In this document: positions 18,401-33,400 of the stretch, one piece after another | Layout: the number at the start of each line of letters is the position of its first letter | Numbering within the stretch: the stretch's first letter is position 1 | From: Watersipora subatra | Taxonomy: Eukaryota; Bryozoa; Gymnolaemata; Cheilostomatida; Watersiporidae | NCBI RefSeq assembly: GCF_963576615.1 | Contig: NC_088708.1 | Span: forward strand, 60,561,196 to 60,625,195 | Reading direction: 5' to 3' | DNA length: 64,000 nucleotides | Translations under genes and position numbers: made by a program | The notes under the pieces: generated by a model | What the model saw: the letters and a program-made list of their open reading frames with translations, nothing else | The model's database searches: none | Told to the model about the DNA's origin: nothing

Positions 18401-21400
18401 CGATAAAACCCGAAGTGTTTGTCATAAACCATTACTACGATAAGTTTTATATTGAGCTTTGTATTGGCCTTTCAATTCACGTGAGAACATACGTGACAAG
18501 ACGATAACCAAATTTTGTGGTTACGTCATCGAAATAAAGAGATTCCAATCTACGGCGGCATTTCGTTTTTGAGCTTTTAAGAGCTTGTAATCACATTTCC
18601 ACATATTTGGCACTTACAACACAACAGAGTAAGACATGGTGAATCTTTTGATAGCAAATAACTGTAATGTGAATTTTGTTGCAAGTCAACCTTTAAATGT
18701 GACAAATTCTTATATATTGCTTGCATTCAACAGTCATATAGAATTATAATGTGCAAACTACGTGTAGGTTATTGGAGTAGAGTAACTAGTGGTTTCACAC
18801 AAACTATGTGTAGGTTATTGGAGTAGAGTTACTAGTGGTTTCACACAAACTATGTGTAGGTTATTGGAGTAGAGTTACTAGTGGTTTCACGCAAACTATG
18901 TGTAGGTTATTGGAGTAGAGTTACTAGTGGTTTCACACAAACTATGTGTAGGTTATTGGAGTAGAGTTACTAGTGGTTTCACACAAACTATGTGTAGGTT
19001 ATTGGAGTAGAGTTACTAGTGGCTTCACACAAACTATGTGTAGGTTATTGGAGTAGAGTTACTAGTGGTTTCACACAAACTATGTGTAGGTTATTGGAGT
19101 AGAGTTACTAGTGGTTTCACACAAACTATGTGTAGGTTATTGGAGTAGAGTTACTAGTGGTTTCACACAAACTATGTGTAGGTTATTGGAGTAGAGTTAC
19201 TAGTGGTTTCACACAAATTATGTGTAGGTTATTGGAGTAGAGTTACTAGTGGTTTCACACAAACTATGTGTAGGTTATTGGAGTAGAGTTACTAGTGGTT
19301 TCACACAAACTATGTGTAGGTTATTGGAGTAGAGTTACTAGTGGTTTCACACAAACTATGTGTAGGTTATTGGAGTAGAGTTACTAGTGGTTTCACACAA
19401 ACTATGTGTAGGTTATTGGAGTAGAGTTACTAGTGGTTTCACACAAACTATGTGTAGGTTATTGGAGTAGAGTTACTAGTAGTTTCACACAAACTATGAA
19501 TGAGAGCCAAAGACAAAAGGCAGTGAGGTAGTGGGGGAAAACTGTGCCTGTTCCAGTTGCTACCTCACAATTAATCCTGCTTTAAGGTTTACTAAATAAA
19601 CTTACAGGTTCTAACTTCAACGGTCTTTCTGTAGCATTAGGCTATATATGTAGTCAGTTATCCTTATCACACTTGCCAATTCATGTTAGAAGAGTGTTCA
19701 CAGATTTGTTACATGAAGATCAAATCAAGATTGTTTGTCAAGAAACGCTGATCTTTGCAAATTTATGAAATAAATTGTGATGCTTTCAGAAAAAAATCAT
19801 GGTTTAGATCAATAATTTAAATCTTTTGATTTTTTTGGCCAACTTTGATAGATAATAGTTTTATTTAGATTAAAGTTTTAGTGGCATTCATCTTGCTGAA
19901 GAATATGAACAAGTGTACCATTCAAATCATTCAGAAACCTGCTGGTACCACTATTTTGTGCCCGACCAATGTTATATTTGTGCTTGCCTATGTATCAACA
20001 GCTTCCATTTGCTTGCTCATTACAGCAGTTGGCGCTTGCGTTTAACTGATCGCATACTTTGCTTCATATGTGCAATTCTGGCATTGTTAAAGCTTTTGTC
20101 TTGCTATGAATCTACTCCAACAGAATTTAATAGCTTTGAGTTTTTAAAGTATTTGTTTTACTCTGTTAGACTGGAGTGCCTTGCTTTTATATTAAGCTCT
20201 CTTATCTACCTTTTGTAAACTTTGAGTATTGTTTTATTTTGTTGTTTTTGTTTTTTACCTCGAGTATGAAATGGCATCCTATTTGTTATAAAGGAGTAGG
20301 TAGACGTGGTCTTAACTGTAATAATGTTACAGGATCTTCCTGTCCAGTTGGTCAATACCTGAATATATCTGGTGACCAGACATGCAAGAATTGTCCAGCT
20401 GGTAGCTACTCGGTAGGCAATGGCATCAGGTATGATCAGTGGGAAACACTACCCGAGGACTTCTCCGTCTCTCCCTCTGATTCAATCTCTTCCCAGCATG
20501 AAGGCTTCAACTGTAGTATATCTTCTGCGGTGTGAGTATTTGTTAGCATATTGCTGGTACATGCATCAGAAATATTTGTAGTGAGTGATTGGCGGTGGTC
20601 TTTGCATCGAGTGTTGTGATAAAAACATGATTTGTAGCAGTTAGTAAATGTAGTAGTGGTCAATATATAGTTGACAGTAGTCAGTATATGGTTAGTATTA
20701 GCAATGATATACAGCCCCCCAAGGATAGCCGACGGCTATCATAAGGGCGGGGTTTATTGATGGAGCCCTGTTAGGATTGTGCTAGCCTGGGTTTCGGAGC
20801 AAACACGACTCTCGCGGGGCGGTCGCGTTGCCTTGTTAGGTTTTGGAAAACACGACTCGCTGTTATCGTTTCATTATCTCATTCAGTCAGTAGACCCCGC
20901 GGTTCACAATAGCAAACCCTGAATTTCTACAATGTAGGGGTGATACCTAACCAAAATAATGGAACCATGCAAAATAAAACATTTCAAATTACCTACTTTT
21001 AGTAATTTTAAAATTGTTAAAGGTCGTAGTATATGCTTATAGTTGAATATAATTTACGCGAAATTATCCGAACAACGGCCTTTTTTCCTAGTTTTTGATT
21101 AATATTTTGCTACCCCTAATATAAAATGACAATCTCTTTCATCGTTGTCACATTGTTTTACCTGGCCAATAAGATGGGACAGCAGGCAAAGCTGTGCAGT
21201 GTAGTTTTTATACTCAAAATCTACATGTAAATACAAAACCGAATTTGTGCTATTTTACCATTGTGACTAGTAATATCACGAATGCTTGCGAATGGCGACT
21301 GACTGATCGTAATGGTGACAATATTGGGATACTATATTTATTTGGCAACAAAATGAATTCAACAGACAAGTAAAATAACCACTATAGTTCATAATATTTA

Positions 21401-24400
21401 TAAATTTACAAGGGGCTTTATTCAGTATATTTGTTTGTTCGGGTGCCATGTTTGGGTTCATCCCAACAGAGCTCCATCATTAAACCCCGCCCATATGAGA
21501 GCCGTCGGCTATCCTTGGGGGCTGTATATCATTGGTATTAGTTAGCACAGAGTTTATAGTATTGTTTATTGTTTGTAGTAAGACATGGGTGCCAAAGGGT
21601 ACTTATTTGGAAGGTTTGCCCGAGACCTGCAATGAGGCTCTCCATCTCACCGTTGAGCTGATCACAGATGGGGAGTTCAGCATACAATACTTTCACACAT
21701 ACATAGGTGTTGTTGCCATGGCTCGGGTACGCGAATCTTACAATACGTTCACATGTACATTCATGTAAATATTGTTATTATGACTCAGGTAAACAAACCC
21801 TGGATTGGTGTCTCATCGCCCTGCTTCTTGTGTTCTATGACTCACTCATTGACATGCCGTCTTTATCTCATGCAGTAGATGACTTTCTCATTGCTATGTT
21901 ACATGTTTGATACCAAGTAGACTCCCACTCGGTATATTGAGTGTTTGCAAAGGTATGGCTATATATCTCTTTACACACCCAGCTGTCACCAAGTCTGACA
22001 CCATACATACATTTGTGATATTTGCTACACGGCAGTGAACAAATTTTAGTTCTATATAACAGTGCTTGAGAACATCGGAGACACCAATTTAGATGGTTTG
22101 TTGGCTTTATTGCAAACATATTCTATTAATGACACTCAGGGGAACTCCATTGAGTACTCTGATATAACCTAGCAAAGCAGCTGATAACATGATGTGTGAC
22201 TATTGGCTAACTGAACTGACAAGTGCTATCATAACAAGCTAGAAGCTAGAAAATCATTGAATCGAAGTACTTGTTATAAGTGTTTTATTGGTTTTAGTTT
22301 AAAACAAGTAAGTATGTTTATCATAAAGTCTTAGATGCCAATGCTAATTCTTCAGTATATATGTACATCTACTAGTAACGACTAGCATTTGGATGGTGAT
22401 TAGAATGATTATTCCCAATGGCCAATGCAGATATTTGTCTGTTTGTTCAGTTTATATATTGACACATAAATTAGGTAATATTCAGCTCATTGTCTGACAG
22501 TTGTATCGAAAGTTTTTACAAAAATTGACAGAACAGTTTTTTTTGCAAAAACCCATAAACAAGGTATTATTGTATTGGTGGAGATTTGTCCGCTGTTGAT
22601 TGGCTTATGCAGAAACAAGTTTCTCTGTTTGTTGTGACAAATTCTTTTTGAAAAGCTTCATCACTTCAAGCAAAGCAACTGCTGCTTTTGTTGATAGGTG
22701 GAGAGCATGTGCCAGGCTGATAAGGCTGACCATGGCCTAGACAATTTCAAAGTTCTCCCTCCTTCTAAAGATGAGACTGCTAAAACTGTGATGGTACGTT
22801 CTCAGGTTTCTCATCTGGGTGTTACTTATCAGAATCTTCCCACATTTTACCAGCCACCATATTGGATTACCATATTTGTAGCTTAAGTTAACACCTGGGA
22901 AGAAGAGGCTGATCATATCTATAATGGGGTATCCAGGATCAGCACCCGGGGCTCGCTTCGCTATCAAGGCTATAGAAGTTAGAGGTAAGGACTCATCTTC
23001 CGCATCTGACATTGTGTGTTTGTGTGTAATGTTGGGGACCATTGATTTCTCATTCTTGAAACTATGTCGTGAGGTGTAATATGTTTGCTATTTATCGTTG
23101 TGTGCATTGTCCAATATAGCGGTGATATTGTATATTACACATGTATGTAGGAATGTGCACGCTTGTTCACATCAATTTCTTGGTTTTGTTTGTTGCAGGA
23201 ATGCCGTTTGCTACCGAGTGCACCCTTTGTCGGCCGGGATACTATTCTAGTGCTGGTTCTGGTTTTTGTACCCATTGTCCAGAGAATACATACACCGCGA
23301 GTCAGGGTTCCAGTGAGTATTATCATCAGTTCAATAATTGCTGTCAGCTAGACAGATAAATGGTTTGTCTCGCTCATCTTCCTACAATGTTTAATGTTCG
23401 ATTCACTCGTTTACTGGAGTTACTTGCTCTTGTTTGCTTCAGGCAATTCTTATTAAAGATTGTCTTATTTAGGTGGGTGCCTTCCATGCGATGCAAAGGA
23501 TTTTGCTCCACCGGCCTCAGCAGGTTGTAAGCCACGGCCGGCATGCAAAATGAGTGATTACTACAAATCTATTGCTCCTTGTGAGAATGGAACTGTGAGT
23601 GTCTCATCTTTGGTCTCTGTGGCAAAGCCTTCTCTCTTTTCGAATCCATTTTTAGTGGTTTTTATTTTTTCGTAATCAGAACTTCCTGTTTATTAATATG
23701 GCTGTGTGAAAAAGTGTATGACACTATATTTTTCTTTAGATGCAAATTTGGTCAGAGTTTATTGACATGTACAATAGAAGCTCCTATAATGTAAAAAACC
23801 TTCTTATGATATAAATGTCACTTAAAAGAGAGAATTTATGTGAAATTTTTTATTCGTATTTTGCAAGAGATTCCATGTAATGTAAAGCATTAAGTCGCTG
23901 CGAATTCCCAGATTTGATCTGAATAATGACGGTCCCATAGATAGCCTTAAAAATATCGTTTTCCAACTTATCGCACTTGGGTTAGAAAAAGGCGTGCAGG
24001 GGTATCTCTATTATATATACTAGTACCTGGCACTCTAGTGTGTCGTGAGGGATCATCAGGTGTGTCGATAAAACGCAAAGAATGAGTAATTGTACAATTA
24101 TTCAGAATAACCTATAGGCAGTTGATTGATGCAGATGTTAAAGTATCGGTCTACCAAACTGACTGTCACGAGTTAGTCTCTTTAAAATCTATCTTTTATT
24201 GTAACCTCTAACTCTGACACCCCTCGAACAGACACCTGTCTTATTATACTAAATATATAGTTTTCTTTTACTTTATTTTAGACACATGCAATATTTTCAG
24301 AGTCGACTTTCTTGTGTGAAAAAGAGAAAACTTGATTCAAATTGACCTTGAAGGCATGCCCTCCCCTTAATTTAACGTAAAATGATCGTAATCATGGATA

Positions 24401-27400
24401 CTAAACCAAGTGAAAAAATGAGAAAAAAGGAGAAAAGTTGTCGATACAAACCACTAATACCACAGTTACTGTACAGTCATTGAATCAAAAAGTTACATTC
24501 AGTTTTTTTCCTTTTTGAAGAGCCAAAGGGGTACCTGTTCATAAATTTTGGAACAGATTAGGCTATTTACAATTATTTTACTGTTCGTATAATGCAAAAT
24601 CCTTATAATGTAAACATTCCAGGAATTGATTATTTACATTGTAGGAGCGCCTACTGTACATTTATTTTTTTTACTTATTGGGATAGAGGGATGAGTGTGC
24701 AGTTGCGTCATCACATCTAGTGGATGACAACTTCATTATTTCAGTCGCACTATTTATTATAGACTTTATTGTGCCAGTGATTAATTTCTATTGACAACTA
24801 AACGATTCTTTGAACAGTAGATTTGTCAAGTCTGAGGGTTCTGATTTATCGGATGATCTTACCAGTCAAAGGCAACTTTTAAACCAATTATGTAAAGTTA
24901 GTCGTTAGAGTTACATGTGCAGGCGGGCGGATCTTACTTATAACTGCGATTTTTCATTGGTTCCTATTAAGTTTTCAAATGCAGATTTCATATATGTCTG
25001 ATTTTTTCCCGGAGTCATTAAGTGACATTTTTTATAAAATCAATTGTTTGACTAGCCTTTAGGCATTGAATTTTTTTGTATTGATCAAAAGTTCTGTGTT
25101 TGTGTTCACTACAAACAAGGTTTGTAGTAAACACAAACGGTAAAAGTATTTGTAATTACAACAACGTTGGTAATAGGATTCAATTTAGTAATGAGTGTTT
25201 GTTGCTACTATATTAACATACAGAAATACTAAAGCACATGTTTTCAGTGAGTTTGTCATTGTTTCGATATAAAATGTATACATTGTTTATCAAAAGCTGG
25301 AATAATATAGAAAACAAATATTTTAGCAGTAGTTAACTAGGTCAAAGAACTGCTGTTACATTTAGTTGTTTTTAGTGTTTCATAAAGTTGTTACATTGTC
25401 TACATGAAACTTAGGCTAAATAATAGCTGTTTATAAAAAAGAAACACTTTACTAGTTCCTAATGATTAGATTTCTTTTCCGATTTCAATGAAGGCATCAG
25501 CGTATGATCTGTAATAGCTGGTTATTGCTCACTGAAATCTGATCATCAAACGATTGAAGACTCGCCTTCTAAACTTTCATCTGCCATACAGCTAAATATC
25601 ATTCAGTCATATAGAAAAAATTGTTTGAAAACAATTTTAAGATAAAATATTAACGGATGAGAAACCAAAGGCTAAATTGTGTGATCGTACCCTTTGATTT
25701 ACGATTTGATAGACTCGTATAGTAACAATAATTACAATTGTCAAACTTGGATGTTACTAGTGTGAATAATTATGGTGAGCAAATAGTGAAAGATAGATAG
25801 ATAATTATGGCAACAAATAGTTTGGCTAGTCAATTATTTTGATACTCCAAGGAGTAAGATCGTGAAGCAGTACTCTTCTGTCTAGAACTAAAGTCTGTGC
25901 CTGTCTGAAGCTGTCTAAAAGTTCTCTGTTGATTTTCTTTTAAATTAAACTGGCTGAATAACCTTGTTTACTACTACAAATGTGTGCTTACTGCAGACCC
26001 ATGTGAAGTTCAGTTGGCTTTCTCCTCAATACTGCAATGCTGACCATCCGGACAGCGTGGATCTTCCAGTGCCAGGTGCTGTTGAGGATTGTCCTCCTTG
26101 TAACCCTGGTCAGGAGCTGAATGAGACTACAGGTACGCTTTTGGGTTCTAGTCAATTTTGAGTTATGTTAGCTTTTGATGTATGTTAACAATGGTAGCCA
26201 GAGGTGATTCACTGTATATGTTAACAATGGATGTTAGCAATGGTACCCAGAGCTAGTACATTGTATGTTAACAATGAATGTTAGCAATGTTAGCCAGATC
26301 TGATACACTCTATGTGTTATCAATGGTACCCAAAGCTGGTACATTGTATATGTTAACAATGTTACCCAGAGCTGATACACTATATGTTAACAATAGTACC
26401 CAGAGCTGATACACTCTATATGTTAACAATGGTACTCAAAGCTAATACACTGTATCTGTTAACAATGGTACTCAGAGCTGATACACTCTGTACGTTAACA
26501 ATGGTACCCAGAGCTGATACACTGTATATGTTAACAATAGTACCCAGAGCTGATACACTGTATATGTTAACAATGGTACCCAGAGCTGATACACTGTATC
26601 TGTTAACAATGGTACCCAGAGCTAATACACTGTATCTGTTAACAAGGGTACCCAGAGCTGATACACTGTATCTGTTAACAATGGTACTCAGAGCTGATAC
26701 ACTGTATATGTTAACAATGGTACCCAGAGCTGATACACTGTATATGTTAACAATGGTACCCAGAGCTGATACACTGTATCTGTTAACAATGGTACCCAGA
26801 GCTGATACACTGTATCTGTTAACAATGGTACTCAGAGCTAATACACTGTATATGTTAACAATGGTGTTACTATGTTAGCACGATCAACTTGTTTGTGTGT
26901 GAAACCAGCTGATCTTTTTGAGAGAAGTTTGATAGTTTGAGATTATTTACTTTACCTAGTTGAGATTATTTACTTGTTTCATGTCATCTGATACCTCAGT
27001 TTGTATTTTTACAAAACTAACTGCTTTTAATTTTGCTGTTGTGCTACGCTTTATCTCTGAACAATGGACACAACATCAAGGCATTTAATTATTGCAAAGT
27101 TTATTCAGCTTAAGATTAGGCCAAATGAGGTGTACATTTAGGCTTCCTCACAGCTGTAGGTTACACATATGGCATCTTCATGATTGCCCGAAGTTTCAGC
27201 ATCATAAACCACCTGCTAATGGACCTTTGAAACTTAAATTAACTCAAAAAATATGCATAGGCAAAGTATCTATAAATGTCGTTTGTTAACAATGTAAAGC
27301 CAAAGGCTGTTATGAACCCCTTTTCTTACAGGCCAGTGTAGTTACTGTCTCGCCGGCACTTTTTCGGATGGTTCACAGTCTTGTGAGGTGTGTCCCCTTC

Positions 27401-30400
27401 ATACGGAGGCCAGACGCTCGTTGGTATTCAACAAGTTTAATACACTCCCTGATCGCCTCACTACAAGCTGCGTCTTGGTTACTGATGGTATGCATTTGGC
27501 ATCAGCTGTTTTCAGTAAGGCCTTTAAACTACAAGAATGGCAGGTGGCTGTCTATATAGAATATTTTGAGGGTTCCTCTGTATCACTGACTTAAAACGGT
27601 TTGTTCAATTAAGGTGTGTATTGCTTGAGGTTGACTCATTTCTTGTTCAGGTTAATGCTGACTGTCAACTACAACTTAAATCAGTGTTCTTCCATGCTTA
27701 TGACTATAATTCTGGCAGCTTTTTCTGGTTGATTCACTTAGAGATTAGGGATTGTGCTGGTATGTGTGTATGCAGTCGTGTCAGAAATTATGAGGCTACC
27801 TCACATGTTGCGATACATTTGCTGGTAGCGATGATTTACTGCCTTAATTTTGCTAGAAACGACCACACCAATATAGATGCAGAATTTTATAATGATTACT
27901 ATGGAGTGGATTTCTAATAAGCAGCAGTTTCTAAATAATTTTGTTTAATGAAAATGCGTAAGCAATTTACCTTGACAAAAATCAAAAGTTTGTTTAGTTA
28001 CTTATTGCATTTTCAGCTAACTAATTTGGTTACACCGGCACAACATAGTTGGAAAAAACTCTTGTAATAATTGATGGCCGTGAATGGGCACTCAGGGTGT
28101 GTAAAAATGTCTAAGGATTGAGCTGGACGGGCTATATAGGAGGGTCTGAGGATTGAGCTGGACGTGTTATATAGAAAGTTTCAAGAATTGAGCTGGACGT
28201 GTTATATAGAAAGTTTCAAGAATTGAGCGGGACGTGTTATATAGAAAGTTTCAAGAATTGAACTGGACGTGTTATATAGAAAGTTTCAAGAATTGAACTG
28301 GATGTGTTATATAGAAAGTTTCAAGAATTGAACTGGACGTGTTATATAGAAAGTTTCAAGAATTGAACTGGATGTGTTATATAGAAAGTTTCAAGAATTG
28401 AACTGGACGTGTTATATAGAAAGTTTCAAGAATTGAACTGGACGCGTTATATAGAAGGATCTGAAGATTGAGCTGGACGTGTTATACTTGTTTTCCAGTT
28501 GGCAATATGCACTGAGGGTTGAATTTTTGAACTACCTCTTCTAGCTCATTCTCCAACAACTTTCTTTGTTCTGTTGAAGCAGCCACATTCACATCAGCTG
28601 ACTTTTTTCACTCCCTACAGGCGTCAGTACTTGTTAAACGTCGGTTTTCGATGGACAGGCGTACCCAAGTTCGATGCTGGTATTCAGTGTTGGCTCACTT
28701 TTGTCCTCTTACAGATCTCTCTTTAAGGCTCATGGAATAAACCCATGAACAAACTGCATAACGCTGTGTGATGACAGAATGTACAACATAAAGTGATGGC
28801 CATGCGTTATCTCTAACACGAAGTATTGTAACACTAACAAGATTTGGGATCCGGCACTGAAGGTATATCATGATGACACAAATTCCATCACCTCCGCTAT
28901 AAAATAAGATGAAAGGCTGTTTTGCTGGAACAAGGATAAATCTCTGCATCCAAGGAATTATGTTCTAGTAATTACATTGTAAATGGCTTAATATGCACTG
29001 TTTTCATGATGCACAAACTTGAGCCAATCTGTAAGTTAATTGCATCATGGAAACTTCATAAATCTGCAAGCTAAGTGAGTTTTGTGATTCGCAAAACTTT
29101 ATCGATTCCATCACGCTTGCGATTAATGGAAACAGCACCTGCGAATGATGCGCATTAAACTACCGCGCCGGCTATTCGATTTTAGCTACGTTTGATACTT
29201 CCGTTTGTCCTCGTTGACGTTGTTGTGTCGCTAACACGTGCGTCGCTAATTAATAATTTACAGCGTACAAGTTCTTACCTATTTTCAACAAGGTGCCGTA
29301 GTCAATTTCTTCATGCGAATGTCCATAGAACCACTTATTCACACATTAAACAACTCCAAATCCTGGAGTTGTTTAATGTGAATGGGAACAATCATGGGAA
29401 CATCGTGATGGCTCCAGCAAGGGTGCCAATATGAATAAAGGCGTGAATTATTGGCTGGTTTCATTTCTGACAACACTGCAGGAACGAAATTACATGTCTG
29501 ACCAAAAATGTACATGTACCCTTGGTGGTTATTTGATTTCCTATTTCCTTTAGTTCATTTACCAATGATGAATAGTAAGTATGCTTCGTAGATTCATGGC
29601 TACAAGAGTATGTTGTAGCAGGTGATTGTTTAGGCATAGGTACTATTTAAAGAGTGGTTGTCTTGGTTTAGGAACAGGTGGTGGTTATGGTTCATATATG
29701 TAAGTGCATCTTGTCAGGTTTAATATTGGGATATACATGTATAAGGTGGTTGGTGAAGGGCATGGGCGGGTGTTGATAGGTTGGTGATCAACATCTAAAA
29801 TAGTTTAATATATTTTGTATTATGTAGCTTATTGGCTCTAATAGGCCACCAGTATTAAATGAACACTTGAATCTGGTCTCAAGCATTTATGCTGACAGTT
29901 TCTAGATTCGTAATCAAATATGAATTATTATAAACCAATATTTAACTTGATGAATTACTGAAGCATTTAGCGCTGAGTGACTTATATGGTGGTAGAATAG
30001 TTTACCGGTGTTATTAAGGTTACCGGGCTGCTTGTAAGATCAAGTCTGTCTCATCTAGACATCGAGAGACTAGAATAGCAGAGTGCAATATGTTGAAAGA
30101 GACACCCATAATTGGAACTAGCAAAGTATTAGGGTTGGGAGTCCTTCTGATACAAAGTTTCAATTGGACTTGTCAGCTACCTCGGTTTGGGCTTAAATGT
30201 GACTGGAAGAGGGTGGTAGCGTTAGTGAATGAGATGCTGCTTTTTCATATACCTCATCTATGAGTGGCATTTACGGATAGACAAAATAATACATAATTGT
30301 ATTTTTCTCAATCTTACAAATGAACAGAGTGCATAATAGGCTGAAAGCGTTGCAATAGAGAGGATGTAAAATAATTTTCAAATTGTTAAAAACAATGATT

Positions 30401-33400
30401 TAGAGCTAAAAAAAAGAGTGCAATTTATTTAGGTGTAAAAACCTACAAGTTTGTCGTACCTCTCACTCGAATGATAATATCGGCTGTGTGGCTATATATA
30501 TATATCTGACTGTAAACTTGTGAAAAAGCCATTGAGTTGGCGCTAACTTGAAATATTTTTGTTTTGTATGCGGAATAGTCAGTATTAGCAAAAGGTACAT
30601 ACGCGTCTGATGTATGTGTTTACTATAAAGGTTATACTTACCAAATTGGTTTGTTATGGGGATATTGAATACTTAACACAGCAACTAGTGATTAGTATAT
30701 TTTAAGACACAACAGACAACAGTCAAGGACCACTGCTTATGACATAGATCTTCATTTCATAATCCTGGGTCAAGTGCTGTTTTGGGCCTACTCTCGTATA
30801 GCTTCTCTGCAGTTGGCTCCAATAGCAGAAGCCACCCTTATGCAACAGGCTCGGAGTCTACTTGCCAGACATTAGGTATACATGTACTGCGTTGCTCCAT
30901 TGAATAAACCTAGTCAGCGGCAAGTAAACAAACATATTCTTTTAGCCAAATTGAACCAACAGTAAAATGGTCTTTCGCAACTCATGCACAAACATCATCC
31001 TCCTTTCCAATTTCAATGTTGTGTTGTTGCCAGATCCCCACTGATACAGACTCAGTTTTCTGTGCAATGTCTCTATAAGTCCTTCAAAACTTTTCCCTGA
31101 CGATACCAGCCCTTTTTAAAACTGACAAGAGATTGCCCAGACAGATCTTGACAGTCAACCTCAACTGCACAAACAGCATATTGCCATTCTTCTATTTTAG
31201 TCTGAGCACGAATTCTCTGACGAATGTTTTCAACTTTTTCTCATGTCCCTACTGCTTGTTTTCTTCCCATGGAACTGTTAGCTTTGTCATGATAACTTCT
31301 TTGTATGCCTCTCAGCAAAGGATTTGGTCTGGTCATTGTTTTTTTAAAGCCACATATAGAAGGACTTGTAGCCACACGCTTGTAGCTGCCGATCAAGGCC
31401 AGCTAGCATAATCTACTTCCCTTTAGGCTTAAGACCAATCTCTTTTTACCTAACATCATTGGCTCATACATATTAGTTTTGTTCACTTCAATGGCTTCTC
31501 TAAACAAAAGCCGGAGAATCTATATAGCACTTGATTACGGTGTCATTTTAACATGGATGGTGGATGCTCTTAAAATGTGCTTCAATATGCATATGGGCTC
31601 ACTGCAGCACTGATGGCATCTTTCATCTCAAGCTACCTTCTATCCATTAAGGTTTGTAGGGCTTGGCAGCTGATCATATACTGAATTAAACAATAAACAT
31701 CTTAATTGATTCAAGACTCCAAATGTCAGACTATTTGAGTGCCCAACTTTCTACTCCTTCCCATGTTGTTCAGCGACATTGGCGTGATGACAAAATAGCT
31801 TGTGCTTGTCATTAATCTTCAACACATCTAGCGTCATCTATCGCCATATTCCTTTTTGTTTTTAGGTACCTTGTAAAAATCCCCATGCTTTTGCCATCTC
31901 AAACCATGTTTTCCTGATGTAATGACCCACCTATTTCTCTGATCTGTAATTTCAAAAGAGCATCCCTGACCTTGCTACCAACATCCCACTCGACATCATT
32001 GGGCAGTTCTGATTGGTTGGATATTTAGGTTTTCTTGACATAATGGATAGCGTGATTTCATCAATTTTATATTCTTCCTCTAAATACCTCATTGAAAGTG
32101 AGATGGCGAGTTCTGCTACATATAAAGCATTTGTGTTGATATTTTGAGACACCTCTAGCCACTTTTTAACTTTAACAGTCATCATTTGTTCTTTTTACGA
32201 TAGCGGTACACCATAAATTTGAATATTTAAAATAACAGACGCATATTTTAATTTGTGTTTCTTTAGTGAGGGAAAGTCATTGGAGGTAATGCAGTGTTTG
32301 TAGAAATTGATTAATGGGAGATTGCTGTACCTTGCTTTCAATTCATCATTGCTTTGGCTTGATGAATCATTGGATTACTTTAAGTAGCAACTTTTCAAAA
32401 GCATCGGCTGGTTTCACACTGAATGATATGGCAAAGACATTCAACTTTCCTTGCTTAGCTTTCACGTTCTGAAATCTTCGCTCAAATTCATTGAGCGTGC
32501 TGCACACTCATCAGCATATTTATATGTGCTTTTAGGAGTTTGATGTCGCATAGTCAGAAAATGTGCGGTGTTGTCTACTTTCAATTGCACTTACCACAGT
32601 TTTAGTTTAGCTTCAAAAGCTTTCACATATGACAGGAAAATACTAAAAAGTTTATTCGGCCCTTGTAGTTTTCGGTTCAACTAGAATAAGTGGTTTGTAA
32701 TGTCAACCGTGAGGCAAGATCAATTGACCACTTGCTGTCACCTAGTTCCAAAAAAGCTTGCCTTTCATCTCCATAAATTCTTTGGTTTCTTACCTCGGCT
32801 TGTAAAAGCGATTCAGCATGCTTGTGCGACTCAACCATCTTATTTCACAATAATAAATAATGTCACTGTACTGTGACTCCAAATTATTGAGAAACTGTGC
32901 AAACTGGTGGTTAGTGAGGCCTCTACTTTTAATGAAATTTATGCAAGATAGTATTTTTGAGATACCATTGGTCATTTCTAGTGACTGAGTCCACAGATTC
33001 TCCTGATGTATAATGCAGTGGCACAATACTAAACCGTTTGGTTCCAGAATGAGATGAGATAGTTCTTTTTTTACATAAACAGTTAATCATTTCTGTTTTG
33101 TGACCTTTGCTGAAGCTCTATCCGTGGTAAGTCCACATAGTTTCTCCAATTAAGCTCAAATTTATTCATAGCAGCGACAAGCTTTTCAAAGATGTCCTCA
33201 CCTTTCGCAGTACCAACAACTACTCGAATATTTTTAACTCATCAGTAATGCCACGAACAAATATAGCTAATTGAGCAGTATTTGTTGTCTGTTTTCTCAT
33301 CGCAAGTCTGAGAATAAAATTAGAATTTCTTCATTGACTTGTCTAATGTTCTTTTAATATTATCTGCTGTATCAGTAATCCGATCTGAGCTGAGATTGTT

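Noticed and set aside
26384-26878. 164-codon repeat protein
   Set aside because: Translation of the 36-bp array in ELAPOR intron 9; no start context, splice logic or similarity.
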